From: Gammaproteobacteria bacterium
GTDB taxonomy: Bacteria > Pseudomonadota > Gammaproteobacteria > Enterobacterales > Neiellaceae
NCBI GenBank assembly: GCA_017425245.1
Contig: JAFOOX010000063.1
Location: 124,001 to 188,000, forward strand
Length of the DNA: 64,000 nt
Direction of reading: 5' to 3'
A program made the position numbers and the translations under genes. The notes below the pieces were generated by a model that was not told where the DNA came from, did no database searches, and saw only the letters and a list, made by a program, of their open reading frames with translations. Of this stretch, positions 1-9,757 are shown in pieces; within the stretch, counting starts at the first letter, position 1, and each line of letters opens with the position of its first letter.

Positions 1-2
1 TG

Positions 3-149
3 AGCAAGCATCGCCGCTACCTTGGTGAGAGCGTTGGCGAGGTCGCTGCTGAATGGTGTATTGAGTGTGACAGCTCTAGCGCATGCGCTGACGACTGCGA
101 GCTGGCCGCCATCCTGCGCGATGCTGAGCAGGCGGGGGTGGGGGTATGA
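3..149 (+). CDS. Small element-borne protein, partial at window edge
   Basis: An open frame runs from the left edge to a TGA at 147-149, giving about 48 residues beginning SKHRRYLGESVGEVAAEW. The window starts with TG followed by AGC AAG in this frame, so the real start codon (ATG, GTG or TTG) probably has its first base just outside the window. The stop overlaps the next gene's ATG (ATGA), the same coupling seen between the following ORFs. The protein is acidic with several Cys residues (WCIECDS, SACADDCE). No family is recognised. Confidence 0.45.
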   Translation, partial: SKHRRYLGESVGEVAAEWCIECDSSSACADDCELAAILRDAEQAGVGV

Positions 150-529
150 GTCGTAAGATTGCTGGGTGGATTGTTGAACGCGACGAGAATGACTGCCTTA
201 TTGCCGTGCGCGAGTCCGACAAAAGGAATCTGCACGTTGTTGGCAGCGTATGGCGCGACATTCAGAGCCGGTCACTGGATATGTTTCTGACCGACCTACT
301 CACCGAGGCCGCGCCAGAGCCTGCCACGGCAGTGACAGACCGGAAGCTGGCCGACGCGGTTAACGAGCTGCGCGATATCGCTATCAAGTACCACGCCGCA
401 GGCCAGTTGCGCGAGCGGATAGCGGGGGTTGTTCATGGGTTGGTGAGGGCTGAGTCTGCGCCGGCGGTGATTGGCTTCGACCCGGCAGCACCTGACGGCT
501 CCGGGCGCCTTCTGGCAGGGGGTGAGTGA
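146..529 (+). CDS. Hypothetical protein of the integrated element
   Basis: 127 residues starting MSRKIAGWIVERDENDCLI; soluble, no signal peptide and no motif I recognise. Its ATG overlaps the stop of the preceding ORF (ATGA), and its own stop overlaps the next ATG (TGATG at 527-531), so it sits in a translationally coupled string of small genes typical of phage accessory regions. The function is unknown. Confidence 0.55.
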   Translation: MSRKIAGWIVERDENDCLIAVRESDKRNLHVVGSVWRDIQSRSLDMFLTDLLTEAAPEPATAVTDRKLADAVNELRDIAIKYHAAGQLRERIAGVVHGLVRAESAPAVIGFDPAAPDGSGRLLAGGE

Positions 530-657
530 TGTTTATCAGCGACCGCGATCTACTCAAGTTTGTGGCAGCCGCCGTGATTGTGGTGGCGGCTGTAGGCTGG
601 GCGTTGGTAGAGGCTGTTCTGTGGGTGGCCAGCAACCTGTCCATCTCTTGGGGGTGA
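529..657 (+). CDS. Tiny single-span membrane protein
   Basis: A 42-residue ORF starting MFISDRDLLKF, with its ATG overlapping the previous stop. Residues 12-35 or so are a continuous hydrophobic stretch (AAAVIVVAAVGWALVEAVLW), so it should be a one-span membrane peptide. In phage regions such peptides can be holin-like or accessory proteins, but nothing here decides that. Support comes from its position and overlaps rather than from homology. Confidence 0.45.
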   Translation: MFISDRDLLKFVAAAVIVVAAVGWALVEAVLWVASNLSISWG

Positions 658-660
658 GTG

Positions 661-903
661 ATGGCCAGTCGATTTGCTTCCGACATGCAGCGCAGGCGTT
701 TTTTCCACCGGGCATTTGTGCCGCAGGTGAGTGCGAAGTGGCTGATTTTTATTGATGCAATATCGCCGATTCGAGAGGCGGTGGCTGATTACAAGCTGTT
801 CAGCTTCAGGGCCAAGCTGGCCAGACGGTGCCGCAAGCGACCATTTAACCGGGGTCGTGATTTTGAGCAAACCATCGCAGCAATCAAAAGAGTGTGGGGT
901 TAG
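661..903 (+). CDS. Small basic hypothetical protein
   Basis: 80 residues from ATG 661; a GTG at 658 in the same frame is an alternative start. The protein is rich in Arg and Lys, with clusters such as RRRFF and RRCRKRPFNRGR, which suggests nucleic-acid binding but is not diagnostic. It lies 3 bp after the preceding stop in the same coupled series. No family recognised. Confidence 0.5.
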   Translation: MASRFASDMQRRRFFHRAFVPQVSAKWLIFIDAISPIREAVADYKLFSFRAKLARRCRKRPFNRGRDFEQTIAAIKRVWG

Positions 904-905
904 TG

Positions 906-1103
906 ATGGCTGGCGTTTCGATGCTACCGCCTGGAGTCGAGCGCAGGATATGCCCTGGCTGTGGCTACATGATTAGTCAGGTGTTGATTGATGCTGCTCG
1001 CTTTGATTTTCCGTGCCCGCGTTGCGAGAAGCACACAGGGCGCGACTTTGCGCCCCATTCCCCGCCACAACCGCCAAAGCCGGGGAGGCGTAAAGCGGCA
1101 TAA
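906..1103 (+). CDS. Small zinc-ribbon-like protein
   Basis: 65 residues from ATG 906; in-frame GTG codons at 894 and 903 are alternatives. Two CxxC pairs (CPGCGY near the start and CPRCE about 25 residues later) make a plausible four-Cys zinc ribbon, followed by a Pro-rich basic tail ending GRRKAA. It is the last gene of the plus-strand string and converges on the recombinase gene 26 bp away. Its role is unknown; phage zinc-ribbon proteins are often DNA- or RNA-binding. Confidence 0.5.
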   Translation: MAGVSMLPPGVERRICPGCGYMISQVLIDAARFDFPCPRCEKHTGRDFAPHSPPQPPKPGRRKAA

Positions 1104-1129
1104 CAAGGCGATCATCTAGCGGCCCGCCG

Positions 1130-2809
1130 CTACTCCAACCGATCCAGCATCCCCGGGATCGTAAAATCGCGCTGGGCTCGCCACCGCCCGCCCTTCTTGT
1201 CGATGCTCAGGAACCGCCTTCCGCCACCTTTGAAGGTCAGCACCAGATCAATGGTGTCGGCCTTTTTGCGGCTGCCGGCATCCACCGCGGCGAGCTTGGC
1301 CAGGGTGTTGCCGGCACCTGCCCACACCCCTTTCACATAAACGTCGATGCGGGTGAAGGTCTGCGCGATCAGGCTGCGCGCCTTGGCTCTTGCGTCCGGG
1401 TCCAGCTCGGTGACTTGCCCCGCAAACTCGGCCCAGCGGTCGGCCAGCGCCTTGTGATCGCCACTGGTGGTGGCCCGCAGTTCGGCCAGCGCCTGGTCCT
1501 GTTTGGCCGTCATAGCTGAAACATCCGCCTCAAGGTCGCGGATCTTCTTGGCAATCGCCAGCGGTGGTTCATCCAGCTCCAGCAGCGCATCGGTCAGCTT
1601 GCTGATCTTGCTGTTGGCCTCGCCAATCAGTCTGCCCAGCTTGGCCACTTCCGCCTGCAGCGGCTTGGCGGCATCTTCACGGCCCAGCACAGCACCGATC
1701 TCCATGGCGTCAGAGCAGTAGGCGAGTAGCGCCCGCTCAATAGGCGCCACGCTGCAGCTGCTGCCGACCGGACAATCTTGCCGGCCACTGTGCCCGCTGC
1801 AGATCACCCGGCGCAGGCCATCGCACAGAGAGCCATCCGGCTTAACCCGGTGCATGACGTTCTGCGCAGCCATGGCCGCACCGCAATACCCGCAGAATGC
1901 CGCGCCAAAGCCGGTGACAAGGCCGACGATCTGGCGCTGGCCAACCATCTTTACCCGCTTGCTGGCTCCGTACTGCAGCTGGTCGAATTCTGCTTGGGTG
2001 AGGATCGGCGGGTAATATCCCTGGAGGTCGAAGCGCTGCCCGTCAACCGTTACGCGCTTCTCGCCGATCAGGGTGCGCGTCTTGATCAGCTTGTAGATGC
2101 GGTCGCTATTGGGGGCGTTGTCGGTCTGCGTTGCCGGCGTCAACCCGCGCTCGCGCAGGGTGCGCTTAATGTGGGATGGTCCATGGCCATCCAGATACAG
2201 ATCGATGATGAGCCGAACCGCCTCAACGCGCTCGGGGATGAGTTGCCACTGCTGGCCATCCCAGCGCACCCATGCCGGATCTTTGCCGTTGCGGATCAGA
2301 CCGCGATAGGTTCCGGCCTGCCACTGCTCGCATGTGCGGACGATGGCGGCTTTGACCCGTTTGCTCTTGGTGTCGCTTTCTTCGTGGGCGCGGATCATCA
2401 CCAAGATGGAGTAGACCAGATCCATGGGGTTGGCGCGCAGGCTCTGGCGGCTGTAGTGCTTGCCGTCGCTGGCGGTGACCACAGTCACGCCAGCATCAAT
2501 GATCTGCGTCAGCAGCGCCTGGGCGGTCAGCGGCTCGGCACGGCTCAACCGGTCCAGCCCTTCCACGATCAGCACTGAGCCAGGCTCAACCTTGCCCTGC
2601 TCGATGGCGAGCAAAAAAGCCCCAAGGGCGCCTTGCCTGATGTGGCGCTGGTGGTAGGCTGACAGCCCTTCGTCGCGCAGCGTCAGCGAGGCGTCCAGCG
2701 TAATGCCGTTTTCAGCGGCGTAGCGCTGTGCGTAAGCCTCCTGCCTGTCGCTGGATGACCCCGCGGCTTGCTCAGCCGTACTGAACCGAATGTAGGAATA
2801 GACTTTCAT
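1130..2809 (-). CDS. Large serine recombinase (integrase) of the element
   Basis: 559 residues. The N-terminal resolvase-type catalytic domain begins [14 protein letters not shown], with the nucleophilic Ser at about residue 10 and the Ser/Asp/Arg pattern (SSDRQ) following. A recombinase domain occupies roughly residues 170-300, then a zinc beta-ribbon with CGYC and later Cys residues, then a coiled-coil-rich C-terminus, all typical of large serine integrases that need no host factor. I chose ATG 2809 because the resolvase fold starts there; the frame stays open to 2902, but that extension is antisense to rimO. The codon at 2807-2809 shares two bases with the rimO start (CATG on the plus strand). 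No convincing Shine-Dalgarno precedes it in its present setting. Confidence 0.85.
   Translation of the reverse strand: MKVYSYIRFSTAEQAAGSSSDRQEAYAQRYAAENGITLDASLTLRDEGLSAYHQRHIRQGALGAFLLAIEQGKVEPGSVLIVEGLDRLSRAEPLTAQALLTQIIDAGVTVVTASDGKHYSRQSLRANPMDLVYSILVMIRAHEESDTKSKRVKAAIVRTCEQWQAGTYRGLIRNGKDPAWVRWDGQQWQLIPERVEAVRLIIDLYLDGHGPSHIKRTLRERGLTPATQTDNAPNSDRIYKLIKTRTLIGEKRVTVDGQRFDLQGYYPPILTQAEFDQLQYGASKRVKMVGQRQIVGLVTGFGAAFCGYCGAAMAAQNVMHRVKPDGSLCDGLRRVICSGHSGRQDCPVGSSCSVAPIERALLAYCSDAMEIGAVLGREDAAKPLQAEVAKLGRLIGEANSKISKLTDALLELDEPPLAIAKKIRDLEADVSAMTAKQDQALAELRATTSGDHKALADRWAEFAGQVTELDPDARAKARSLIAQTFTRIDVYVKGVWAGAGNTLAKLAAVDAGSRKKADTIDLVLTFKGGGRRFLSIDKKGGRWRAQRDFTIPGMLDRLE
2794..2797 (+). promoter_or_regulatory. 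Candidate rimO ribosome binding site supplied by the element
   Basis: AGGA lies 10 bases before the rimO ATG at 2808. These bases are inside the recombinase reading frame on the other strand, so if the site is used the integrated element itself supplies the rimO translation signal. I see no strong promoter just upstream. Confidence 0.4.
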
Positions 2810-4151
2810 GGCCGCAGACAATACAGCACCAGCCCCAAAACGTATAGGATTCGTCAGCTTGGGCTGCCCCAAGAATCTGGTGGACTCCGAGCGCATCCTC
2901 ACCCAGCTGCGGGTAGAGGGCTATGACGTGGTGCCGACTTACGACGATGCCGATCTGGTGATCGTCAACACCTGCGGCTTCATCGACAGCGCCGTGGCCG
3001 AATCGTTGGAAACCATCGGTGAAGCGCTGGCCGAGAACGGCAAGGTGCTGGTCACCGGCTGCCTTGGCGCCAAAGAGGCTGTGATCCGCGAGGTTCACCC
3101 TAATGTGCTGGCGGTTACCGGCCCGCACGCCTATGAAGCGGTCCTCGGCCAGGTACATGACCACCTGCCACGCCCGGAACACAACCCGTTCGTGAATCTG
3201 GTGCCACCGCAAGGGGTCAAGCTAACCCCGCGCCACTATGCCTATCTCAAGATCTCCGAAGGCTGTAACCATCGCTGCACCTTCTGCATCATCCCGTCGA
3301 TGCGCGGCGATCTGGTCAGCCGCCCCATTGGCGAGGTGCTGGATGAAGCCCTGCGACTGGTCAAGGCCGGGGTCAAGGAACTGCTGGTGATCAGCCAGGA
3401 CACCAGCGCCTATGGCGTCGATGTCAAACAGCGCACCGGCTTCTGGAACGGCCAGCCGGTCAAGACCAGCATGCTCGAACTGTGCAAGGCACTGTCCAGC
3501 ATGGGGGTGTGGGTGCGACTGCATTATGTTTACCCCTACCCGTCAGTAGATGAAGTGATCCCGCTAATGGCCGAGGGCAAACTGCTGCCCTATCTCGACA
3601 TCCCCTTCCAGCATGCGTCGCCGCGCATTCTCAAGTTAATGAAGCGCCCCGGCTCGTCGGAGCGGGTGCTGGAGCGGATCACCAAATGGCGCGAGATCTG
3701 CCCGCAGCTGGTGCTGCGCAGCACCTTTATTGTCGGTTTTCCCGGTGAGACCGAGGAGGACTTCGAACTACTGCTCGATTTCCTGCGTCAGGCTGAACTC
3801 GACCGCGTGGGCTGCTTCACCTATTCCGATGTCGACGGTGCCGCCGCCAATGATCTGCCCGATCCAGTGCCAGAAGAGATCAAACAGCAACGCTTTGAGC
3901 GCTTCATGGAAGTACAGCAGCAGGTAAGCCAGGCCAAGCTGCAGCGTACCATCGGCCGCACCATCGAGGTGCTGGTGGATGATATCGACAACGAGCAGCA
4001 GACCGCCATTGCCCGCTCAGCCGCTGATGCACCAGAGATCGATGGTCAGGTTTACATCACCGATGGCGGTGGTCTGAAAGCTGGGGACAAGGTGATGGTG
4101 ACCATCACTGATGCCGATGAATACGACCGCTGGGCAGTGCTCGCCAACTAA
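2808..4151 (+). CDS. rimO: Ribosomal protein S12 methylthiotransferase RimO
   Basis: 447 residues, closely matching E. coli RimO in length and sequence. It is a radical-SAM enzyme that adds a methylthio group to the conserved Asp of ribosomal protein S12. Visible parts: N-terminal MTTase domain with Cys in SLGCPKN, NTCGF and VTGCLG; the radical-SAM CxxxCxxC motif in GCNHRCTFC near residue 150; and a C-terminal TRAM domain. The start at 2808 matches the family N-terminus ([20 protein letters not shown]). The gene abuts the element's integrase, so its native upstream region has probably been replaced. A terminator follows the stop. Confidence 0.97.
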   Translation: MAADNTAPAPKRIGFVSLGCPKNLVDSERILTQLRVEGYDVVPTYDDADLVIVNTCGFIDSAVAESLETIGEALAENGKVLVTGCLGAKEAVIREVHPNVLAVTGPHAYEAVLGQVHDHLPRPEHNPFVNLVPPQGVKLTPRHYAYLKISEGCNHRCTFCIIPSMRGDLVSRPIGEVLDEALRLVKAGVKELLVISQDTSAYGVDVKQRTGFWNGQPVKTSMLELCKALSSMGVWVRLHYVYPYPSVDEVIPLMAEGKLLPYLDIPFQHASPRILKLMKRPGSSERVLERITKWREICPQLVLRSTFIVGFPGETEEDFELLLDFLRQAELDRVGCFTYSDVDGAAANDLPDPVPEEIKQQRFERFMEVQQQVSQAKLQRTIGRTIEVLVDDIDNEQQTAIARSAADAPEIDGQVYITDGGGLKAGDKVMVTITDADEYDRWAVLAN

Positions 4152-4172
4152 AGCGTTATTCTCTGAAACGAC

Positions 4173-4200
4173 AAGGCCCCGCACTGCGGGGCCTTTTGTT
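4173..4200 (+). terminator. Rho-independent terminator after rimO
   Basis: The 10-bp stem AAGGCCCCGC / GCGGGGCCTT with a 3-base loop is followed by TTGTTGT. It lies 21 bases after the rimO stop and before the convergent mipA-like gene. Confidence 0.85.
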
Positions 4201-4214
4201 GTCAGCCTGCTGCC

Positions 4215-4952
4215 TCAAAACTGATAGGTCAGGGCGACAAAGCCGGATGGGACAAAAGTGCGCTGCATCATCGGGCTGTCGGCAAAGCCAGCGCCTTGCC
4301 AGCCACCACGGACGAATGCTCCCAAACGCCAATTCGGCGTGAAGTTGTAAATCCCGACCAACGCCACGTAGGGGTTGGTAGTGGCCTTGCCATCATAGGC
4401 ATCAATACCGCTGCGGGCCGATTCTTCGTTGCTGACACCGGCGTAGTAATCGACGTAAGTGTCATCAAACCAGCTCAGACCGACCTGAGGGGTGAGGATC
4501 CAGCGGCGGTTTTCGCCAAAAAATGGATAGCTGTAGGTCAACTCCACCGCCGAACCATCCGAGTGGCCGGAAATGTCATAGGCCGCTTCCAGCCCCAGCG
4601 TTCCCCATTGATAGTTACGGCTGTAACCCATGCCACCCATCACCGCGAATTTACGCTCGTCAAGCAAACGCAGATCGCCGCTGTCTTCTGGATCGAAGCG
4701 CGCTGAATAGCCAACAACGAACGCCTCAAGCGTTTGCTCCCGATCTTTGATAAAGCGGTAACCGCCCTTGATGCCACGCAGGTAGAACTTTTCCCCTTCA
4801 TAGTTGATCACCGGGATCACCATCCGCGTCGGATCGGTATCATGGTAAGGGTTTGGGGCATAGAGCGCACCCAGCCCCACCCCCCACTCTGCGGCAACGA
4901 CCGGCATGGCGCTACAGATCGCCAGCACGGCTGGCACGCTCCACTGTTTCAT
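4215..4952 (-). CDS. MipA/OmpV family outer-membrane protein
   Basis: 245 residues from ATG 4952, which has AGGAG nine bases upstream and starts a clear signal peptide (MKQWSVPAVLAICSAMPVVAA). The mature part is aromatic-rich with alternating beta-strand-like segments, a start like that of OmpV proteins (EWGVGLGALYAPNPYHDTD), and a C-terminal Phe (LTYQF) expected of an outer-membrane barrel. Family members include the MltA-interacting protein MipA and the OmpV porin-like proteins; which role applies here cannot be told. The frame extends further upstream to 5006, but the signal peptide argues against that start. Confidence 0.85.
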   Translation of the reverse strand: MKQWSVPAVLAICSAMPVVAAEWGVGLGALYAPNPYHDTDPTRMVIPVINYEGEKFYLRGIKGGYRFIKDREQTLEAFVVGYSARFDPEDSGDLRLLDERKFAVMGGMGYSRNYQWGTLGLEAAYDISGHSDGSAVELTYSYPFFGENRRWILTPQVGLSWFDDTYVDYYAGVSNEESARSGIDAYDGKATTNPYVALVGIYNFTPNWRLGAFVRGGWQGAGFADSPMMQRTFVPSGFVALTYQF

Positions 4953-5068
4953 CAAACGACTCCTGAATGAACAAGCATTCATTTTACCGGCCAGCGGCAC
5001 CTGCAACTTGTTCGCGCCTTGTCAAAAAATGTTGCAAGGCGTAAGTGACAGCCATATGACCATCCGTG

Positions 5069-6580
5069 TTAGGACGGCTCCATCAGCTTGACCTTCCATT
5101 CAGCAGGCCCAGTATCGTGGATCGACACGCCTTCGGCATCAACGGCCACAGTCACCGGCATATCGACCACATCGAACTCGTAGATCGCCTCCATCCCCAG
5201 ATCGCCGAAGGCCACCACCCGCGAACTGCGGATCGCCTTGGCCACCAGATAAGCGGCACCACCCACCGCCATCAGATAGACAGCGCGGTGCTTCTTGATC
5301 GACTCGATCGCCACCGGGCCACGCTCCGATTTGCCGATCATGCCAATAAGGCCGGTCTCGGCCAACATCATCTCGGTGAACTTGTCCATGCGCGTCGCCG
5401 TGGTCGGGCCGGCCGGGCCCACCACTTCATCACCCACAGGATCGACCGGGCCGACGTAGTAGATAAAGCGGTTAGTGAAATCGACCCCATCTGGCAACCC
5501 CTGACCGGAGCGCAGCAGATTCTGGATACGCTGATGGGCGGCATCGCGGCCGGTGAGGATCTTGCCTGACACCAGCACTGTCTCGCCCGACTTCCAGCTG
5601 CCAATCTCTTCACGGCTGATGCCGTTTAAGTTCACCCGCCGCACACTGGCCCCCACTTCCCAGGTGATCTGCGGCCAGTCCTCCAGCTTGGGCGTTTCCA
5701 GCTTAGCCGGGCCAGAACCATCCAGCTCGAAATGGACATGGCGAGTGGCAGCGCAGTTGGGGATCATCACCACCGGCAGGCTGGCGGCATGCGTCGGCGC
5801 ACTCTTGATCTTTACATCCAGCACCGTGGTCACCCCACCGACCCCTTGGGCACCAATGCCCGAGGCGTTAGCACGCTGGTAGATCTCGACGCGCAGTTTT
5901 TCATCGGTGGTTTCGGCACCGCGGGCCAACAGTTCGTGGATGTCGCAATGCTCCATCAGCGCCTCTTTGGCCATCACCGCTGCTTTCTCGGCCGTGCCGC
6001 CGATGCCAATGCCAAGCATCCCCGGCGGGCACCAGCCGGCGCCCATGGTCGGCAGAGTCTTTTCCACCCAGTCGGCAATGGAGTCATTAGGGTTGAGCAT
6101 CACCATCTTGCTCTTGTTCTCAGAGCCACCGCCCTTGGCGGCAATCATCACCTCGACCTTGTCGCCAGCCACCAGCTCGGTGTGGACCACCGCCGGGGTG
6201 TTATCGCGGGTGTTCTTACGGGCGCCCGCTGGATCCGACACGATGGAGGCGCGCAGCGGGTTGCCACTGTTGGTGTAGGCGATGCGCACACCGGCATCGA
6301 CCAGCTCCTGCAGCGACTTGTCGGTCTCAAAGCGTACCTGCATCCCCACCTTGACGAAGCAGGTGACAATGCCGGTGTCCTGACAGATGGGGCGATGCCC
6401 TTCGGCGGCCATGCGCGAGTTGATCAGGATCTGGGCGATGGCATCCTTGGCCGCCGGGTTCAGCTCCTTGTGGTAGGCGTTTTCCATCGCCTGAATGAAA
6501 TCGAGGGGATGGTAGTAGGAGATGAACTGCAGGGCGTCGGCAATGCTGGTGATGAAATCCTGTTCACGAATGACCGTCAT
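5069..6580 (-). CDS. Fumarate hydratase, class I (iron-sulfur)
   Basis: 503 residues, the fused alpha-beta form of class I fumarase, which interconverts fumarate and malate in the TCA cycle with an oxygen-sensitive [4Fe-4S] cluster. The three expected cluster cysteines are visible as C66 (ICQDTG), C184 (GWCPPG) and C276 (PNCAATRH). The C-terminal beta domain contains YYVGPVDP and GPTTATRMD. It resembles the Pseudomonas-type enzyme and E. coli FumA/B. It is a single gene, divergent from pabB. A tartrate-dehydratase-like specificity cannot be fully excluded, but full length and motifs favour fumarase. Confidence 0.93.
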   Translation of the reverse strand: MTVIREQDFITSIADALQFISYYHPLDFIQAMENAYHKELNPAAKDAIAQILINSRMAAEGHRPICQDTGIVTCFVKVGMQVRFETDKSLQELVDAGVRIAYTNSGNPLRASIVSDPAGARKNTRDNTPAVVHTELVAGDKVEVMIAAKGGGSENKSKMVMLNPNDSIADWVEKTLPTMGAGWCPPGMLGIGIGGTAEKAAVMAKEALMEHCDIHELLARGAETTDEKLRVEIYQRANASGIGAQGVGGVTTVLDVKIKSAPTHAASLPVVMIPNCAATRHVHFELDGSGPAKLETPKLEDWPQITWEVGASVRRVNLNGISREEIGSWKSGETVLVSGKILTGRDAAHQRIQNLLRSGQGLPDGVDFTNRFIYYVGPVDPVGDEVVGPAGPTTATRMDKFTEMMLAETGLIGMIGKSERGPVAIESIKKHRAVYLMAVGGAAYLVAKAIRSSRVVAFGDLGMEAIYEFDVVDMPVTVAVDAEGVSIHDTGPAEWKVKLMEPS

Positions 6581-6725
6581 GGTATGGCTTCTCCTGTTGC
6601 TGGGGTCGGCTGCGGCGACATCGGCCGGCGGCTCGCTGTTGGCTGGGATTTGCTTGGCGTATGATAGCGGCCCAAGGTTAAAGTCATCTGTGACCTGACG
6701 CCACTGCTGCTACTTCGGGAACCCT

Positions 6726-8099
6726 GTGACCGCCTACGCTGTCCGCCACATCGCCGTTGCTGCAACCACTGATCTGGCGCTGATCGCCGCTCATCACAGC
6801 GACCGCCCGTGGCTGCAACTGCTCGATTCCGCTGCCCCCGGCCATCCTGACCACCGCTGGCAACTGCTGGTGATCAATCCACTGGCTACCCTCACCAGCC
6901 ACCACGGCCAGCATCAGCTGGCCTGGCGCGATGGCCGCAGCACAGAGCCCGCTACCGATGTGGTCGCCCTGCAGCATCAGCTGCTGGCGGAACTGGGCAC
7001 GCGTACGGCCCACCCCGTGCTGCCCTTTGTCGGCGGATTGGTGGGCTACTGGGGCTATGAGCTGGCCCGCCAGTTCGAACGCCTGCCGCAGCAGGCCCAA
7101 GCCGACCTGCCGTTGCCGGATCTGGCGATGGCGCTCTATGACCAGGCACTGCTGCTCGACCTGCAGCAGCATCAGCTATATGCCGTAGCCAGCAGCGAGA
7201 CTGAGGCGCAACAACTGCTTGCGGAAGCGCAGCAGCTGCTGAACTACCCAGCTCCAGAGCGCCGTTTTCGGCTGACGGCTACTTGGCTCAGCAATCTGAG
7301 CAAAGCCGAATACCTCAAACGTTTTGCCCGGGTAAAGCAACACCTGCTGAATGGTGACTGCTATCAGGTCAATCTGGCCCAGCGCTTCTCCGCCCCATTT
7401 GCGGGCAGCCCGTGGGCCGCCTACGCGCGGCTGCGTCAGGCCAATGGCGCGCCTTTTGGTGCCTATATCCAGCTGCCACAGGGCAGCGTGCTCTGTCTAT
7501 CGCCCGAGCGCTTTCTGCAGCTTGAGGGGAATCGCCTGACCACAAGACCGATCAAGGGCACCCGGCCGCGGGTCGAGGACCCGCAGCAGGAACAGGTGGT
7601 GATGGCCGAGCTGGCCAGCTCCACCAAGGAGCGGGCCGAGAACGTGATGATTGTCGATCTGCTGCGCAACGATCTGGGCAAGGTGGCGGAACCGGGCAGC
7701 GTCCATGTGCCTGAACTCTTTACCGTCGAGCGTTACCCTTATGTCTACCATCTGGTATCAACGGTCAGCGCCCAACTCGCCGCTGGCCATAGCGGTCTAT
7801 CTGCCCTGCGCGCCTGTTTTCCCGGCGGCTCTATCACTGGCGCCCCGAAACTACGGGCGATGAGCGTGATCGATGCCCTCGAACCCCAGCGCCGCAGCGT
7901 CTATTGTGGATCCATCCTCTACCTGAGCGCCTGCGGCCACATGGACAGCAATATCGCCATCCGTACTGCTTTGTGTTGCGACGGCCAGATCCATGTCTGG
8001 GGTGGCGGTGGGCTGGTGATCGATTCCGATGGTGAGGCCGAATTTCGCGAGACCCTCGACAAGCTGGCGCGCATTCTGCCGCTGCTGGAGCAACCGTGA
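6726..8099 (+). CDS. pabB: Aminodeoxychorismate synthase component I
   Basis: 457 residues from a GTG start, similar in length to E. coli PabB (453). With a PabA glutaminase it makes 4-amino-4-deoxychorismate for p-aminobenzoate and folate. The chorismate-binding domain fills the C-terminal two thirds, with conserved PIKGTRPR (the catalytic Lys region) and the ELASSTKERAENVMIVDLLR block, and PGGSITGAPK towards the end. PIKGTRPR and the 4-bp overlap (GTGA) with a nudL-type gene, as in E. coli pabB-nudL, favour PabB over anthranilate synthase TrpE. No pabA is in the window. Confidence 0.93.
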   Translation: MTAYAVRHIAVAATTDLALIAAHHSDRPWLQLLDSAAPGHPDHRWQLLVINPLATLTSHHGQHQLAWRDGRSTEPATDVVALQHQLLAELGTRTAHPVLPFVGGLVGYWGYELARQFERLPQQAQADLPLPDLAMALYDQALLLDLQQHQLYAVASSETEAQQLLAEAQQLLNYPAPERRFRLTATWLSNLSKAEYLKRFARVKQHLLNGDCYQVNLAQRFSAPFAGSPWAAYARLRQANGAPFGAYIQLPQGSVLCLSPERFLQLEGNRLTTRPIKGTRPRVEDPQQEQVVMAELASSTKERAENVMIVDLLRNDLGKVAEPGSVHVPELFTVERYPYVYHLVSTVSAQLAAGHSGLSALRACFPGGSITGAPKLRAMSVIDALEPQRRSVYCGSILYLSACGHMDSNIAIRTALCCDGQIHVWGGGGLVIDSDGEAEFRETLDKLARILPLLEQP

Positions 8100-8659
8100 C
8101 CCTGGAGCAATTCCTCAACCGCCTGCTGCTGACCCCACTGGCGCCGAGCGAACTACCACCGCTTGGTATTCCCTCGGCGGTGACGCTGGTGGTACGGCAA
8201 CAGCAACAGCATGCGGAACTGCTGCTATCGCGACGCTCGGGTGCACTGCGCCATCATCCGCATCAGATCTGTTTTCCGGGCGGCAGGCAAGATGCAGGGG
8301 ATCGCGATCTGTGGGCCACGGCTGAGCGTGAGTGTGAAGAGGAGCTGGGGATCAGCCGCGGACGCCTTAACTGCATTGCCCGCCTGCCCGCCCATCTCAC
8401 CCGCAGCGGCTACGCGGTGCAGCCCTATGTCGCTACCCTCAACGACAGTTGCCCATTGCGCCATCAGCGCGACGAGGTAAGTGAGTCTTTTTGGTTACCG
8501 CTGGCGCCGCTGCTGGATCATCGCCGCTACGCCAAAGTAGCGCTGGATACCCTGCCCCTGCCGTTGATCTTTCTGCCCACCCACCACGGCCTGATCTGGG
8601 GGGTGACAGCTGCCATCCTCTATCGGTTGGCCCGCCGTCTCAACCCTCCCTCGGTCTGA
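8096..8659 (+). CDS. nudL: Nudix hydrolase, probable CoA pyrophosphatase
   Basis: 187 residues from a GTG overlapping the pabB stop. The Nudix box is clear (GGRQDAGDRDLWATAERE, then CEEELGI), preceded by the NudL-type signature LLLSRRSGALRHHPHQICFPGG. NudL/YeaB proteins hydrolyse coenzyme A and related diphosphates. The overlap implies co-transcription with pabB. Assignment to NudL rests on the signature and gene order; the substrate was not established here. Confidence 0.88.
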   Translation: MTLEQFLNRLLLTPLAPSELPPLGIPSAVTLVVRQQQQHAELLLSRRSGALRHHPHQICFPGGRQDAGDRDLWATAERECEEELGISRGRLNCIARLPAHLTRSGYAVQPYVATLNDSCPLRHQRDEVSESFWLPLAPLLDHRRYAKVALDTLPLPLIFLPTHHGLIWGVTAAILYRLARRLNPPSV

Positions 8660-8662
8660 GCT

Positions 8663-9670
<1,008 letters not shown>

Positions 9671-9757
9671 CTATTTTAGAACTGTTCGTGAAGACCGTCG
9701 CGCATTGGCAGTCGCCATCTGCGTGTTCGGGCACTAATCTTTAATAAAAATCCAACC

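Larger units (their letters stand above)
1..2809. mobile_element. Right end of an integrated element (prophage or genomic island)
   Basis: A chain of very short, tightly coupled plus-strand ORFs of unknown function is followed by a convergent large serine recombinase, and the recombinase start codon abuts and overlaps the start codon of the housekeeping gene rimO. This is the usual arrangement at the boundary of a prophage or island whose integrase gene lies next to its attachment site. The far end of the element lies outside the window, so the attachment core and the element's size cannot be read. Calling it a prophage rather than another kind of island is inference, because no capsid, tail or lysis gene is visible. 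Confidence 0.7.

Noticed and set aside
2810-2902. Upstream extension of the integrase frame into rimO
   Set aside because: The resolvase fold begins at residue 1 of the shorter form, and the extra residues are the complement of the conserved RimO N-terminus.
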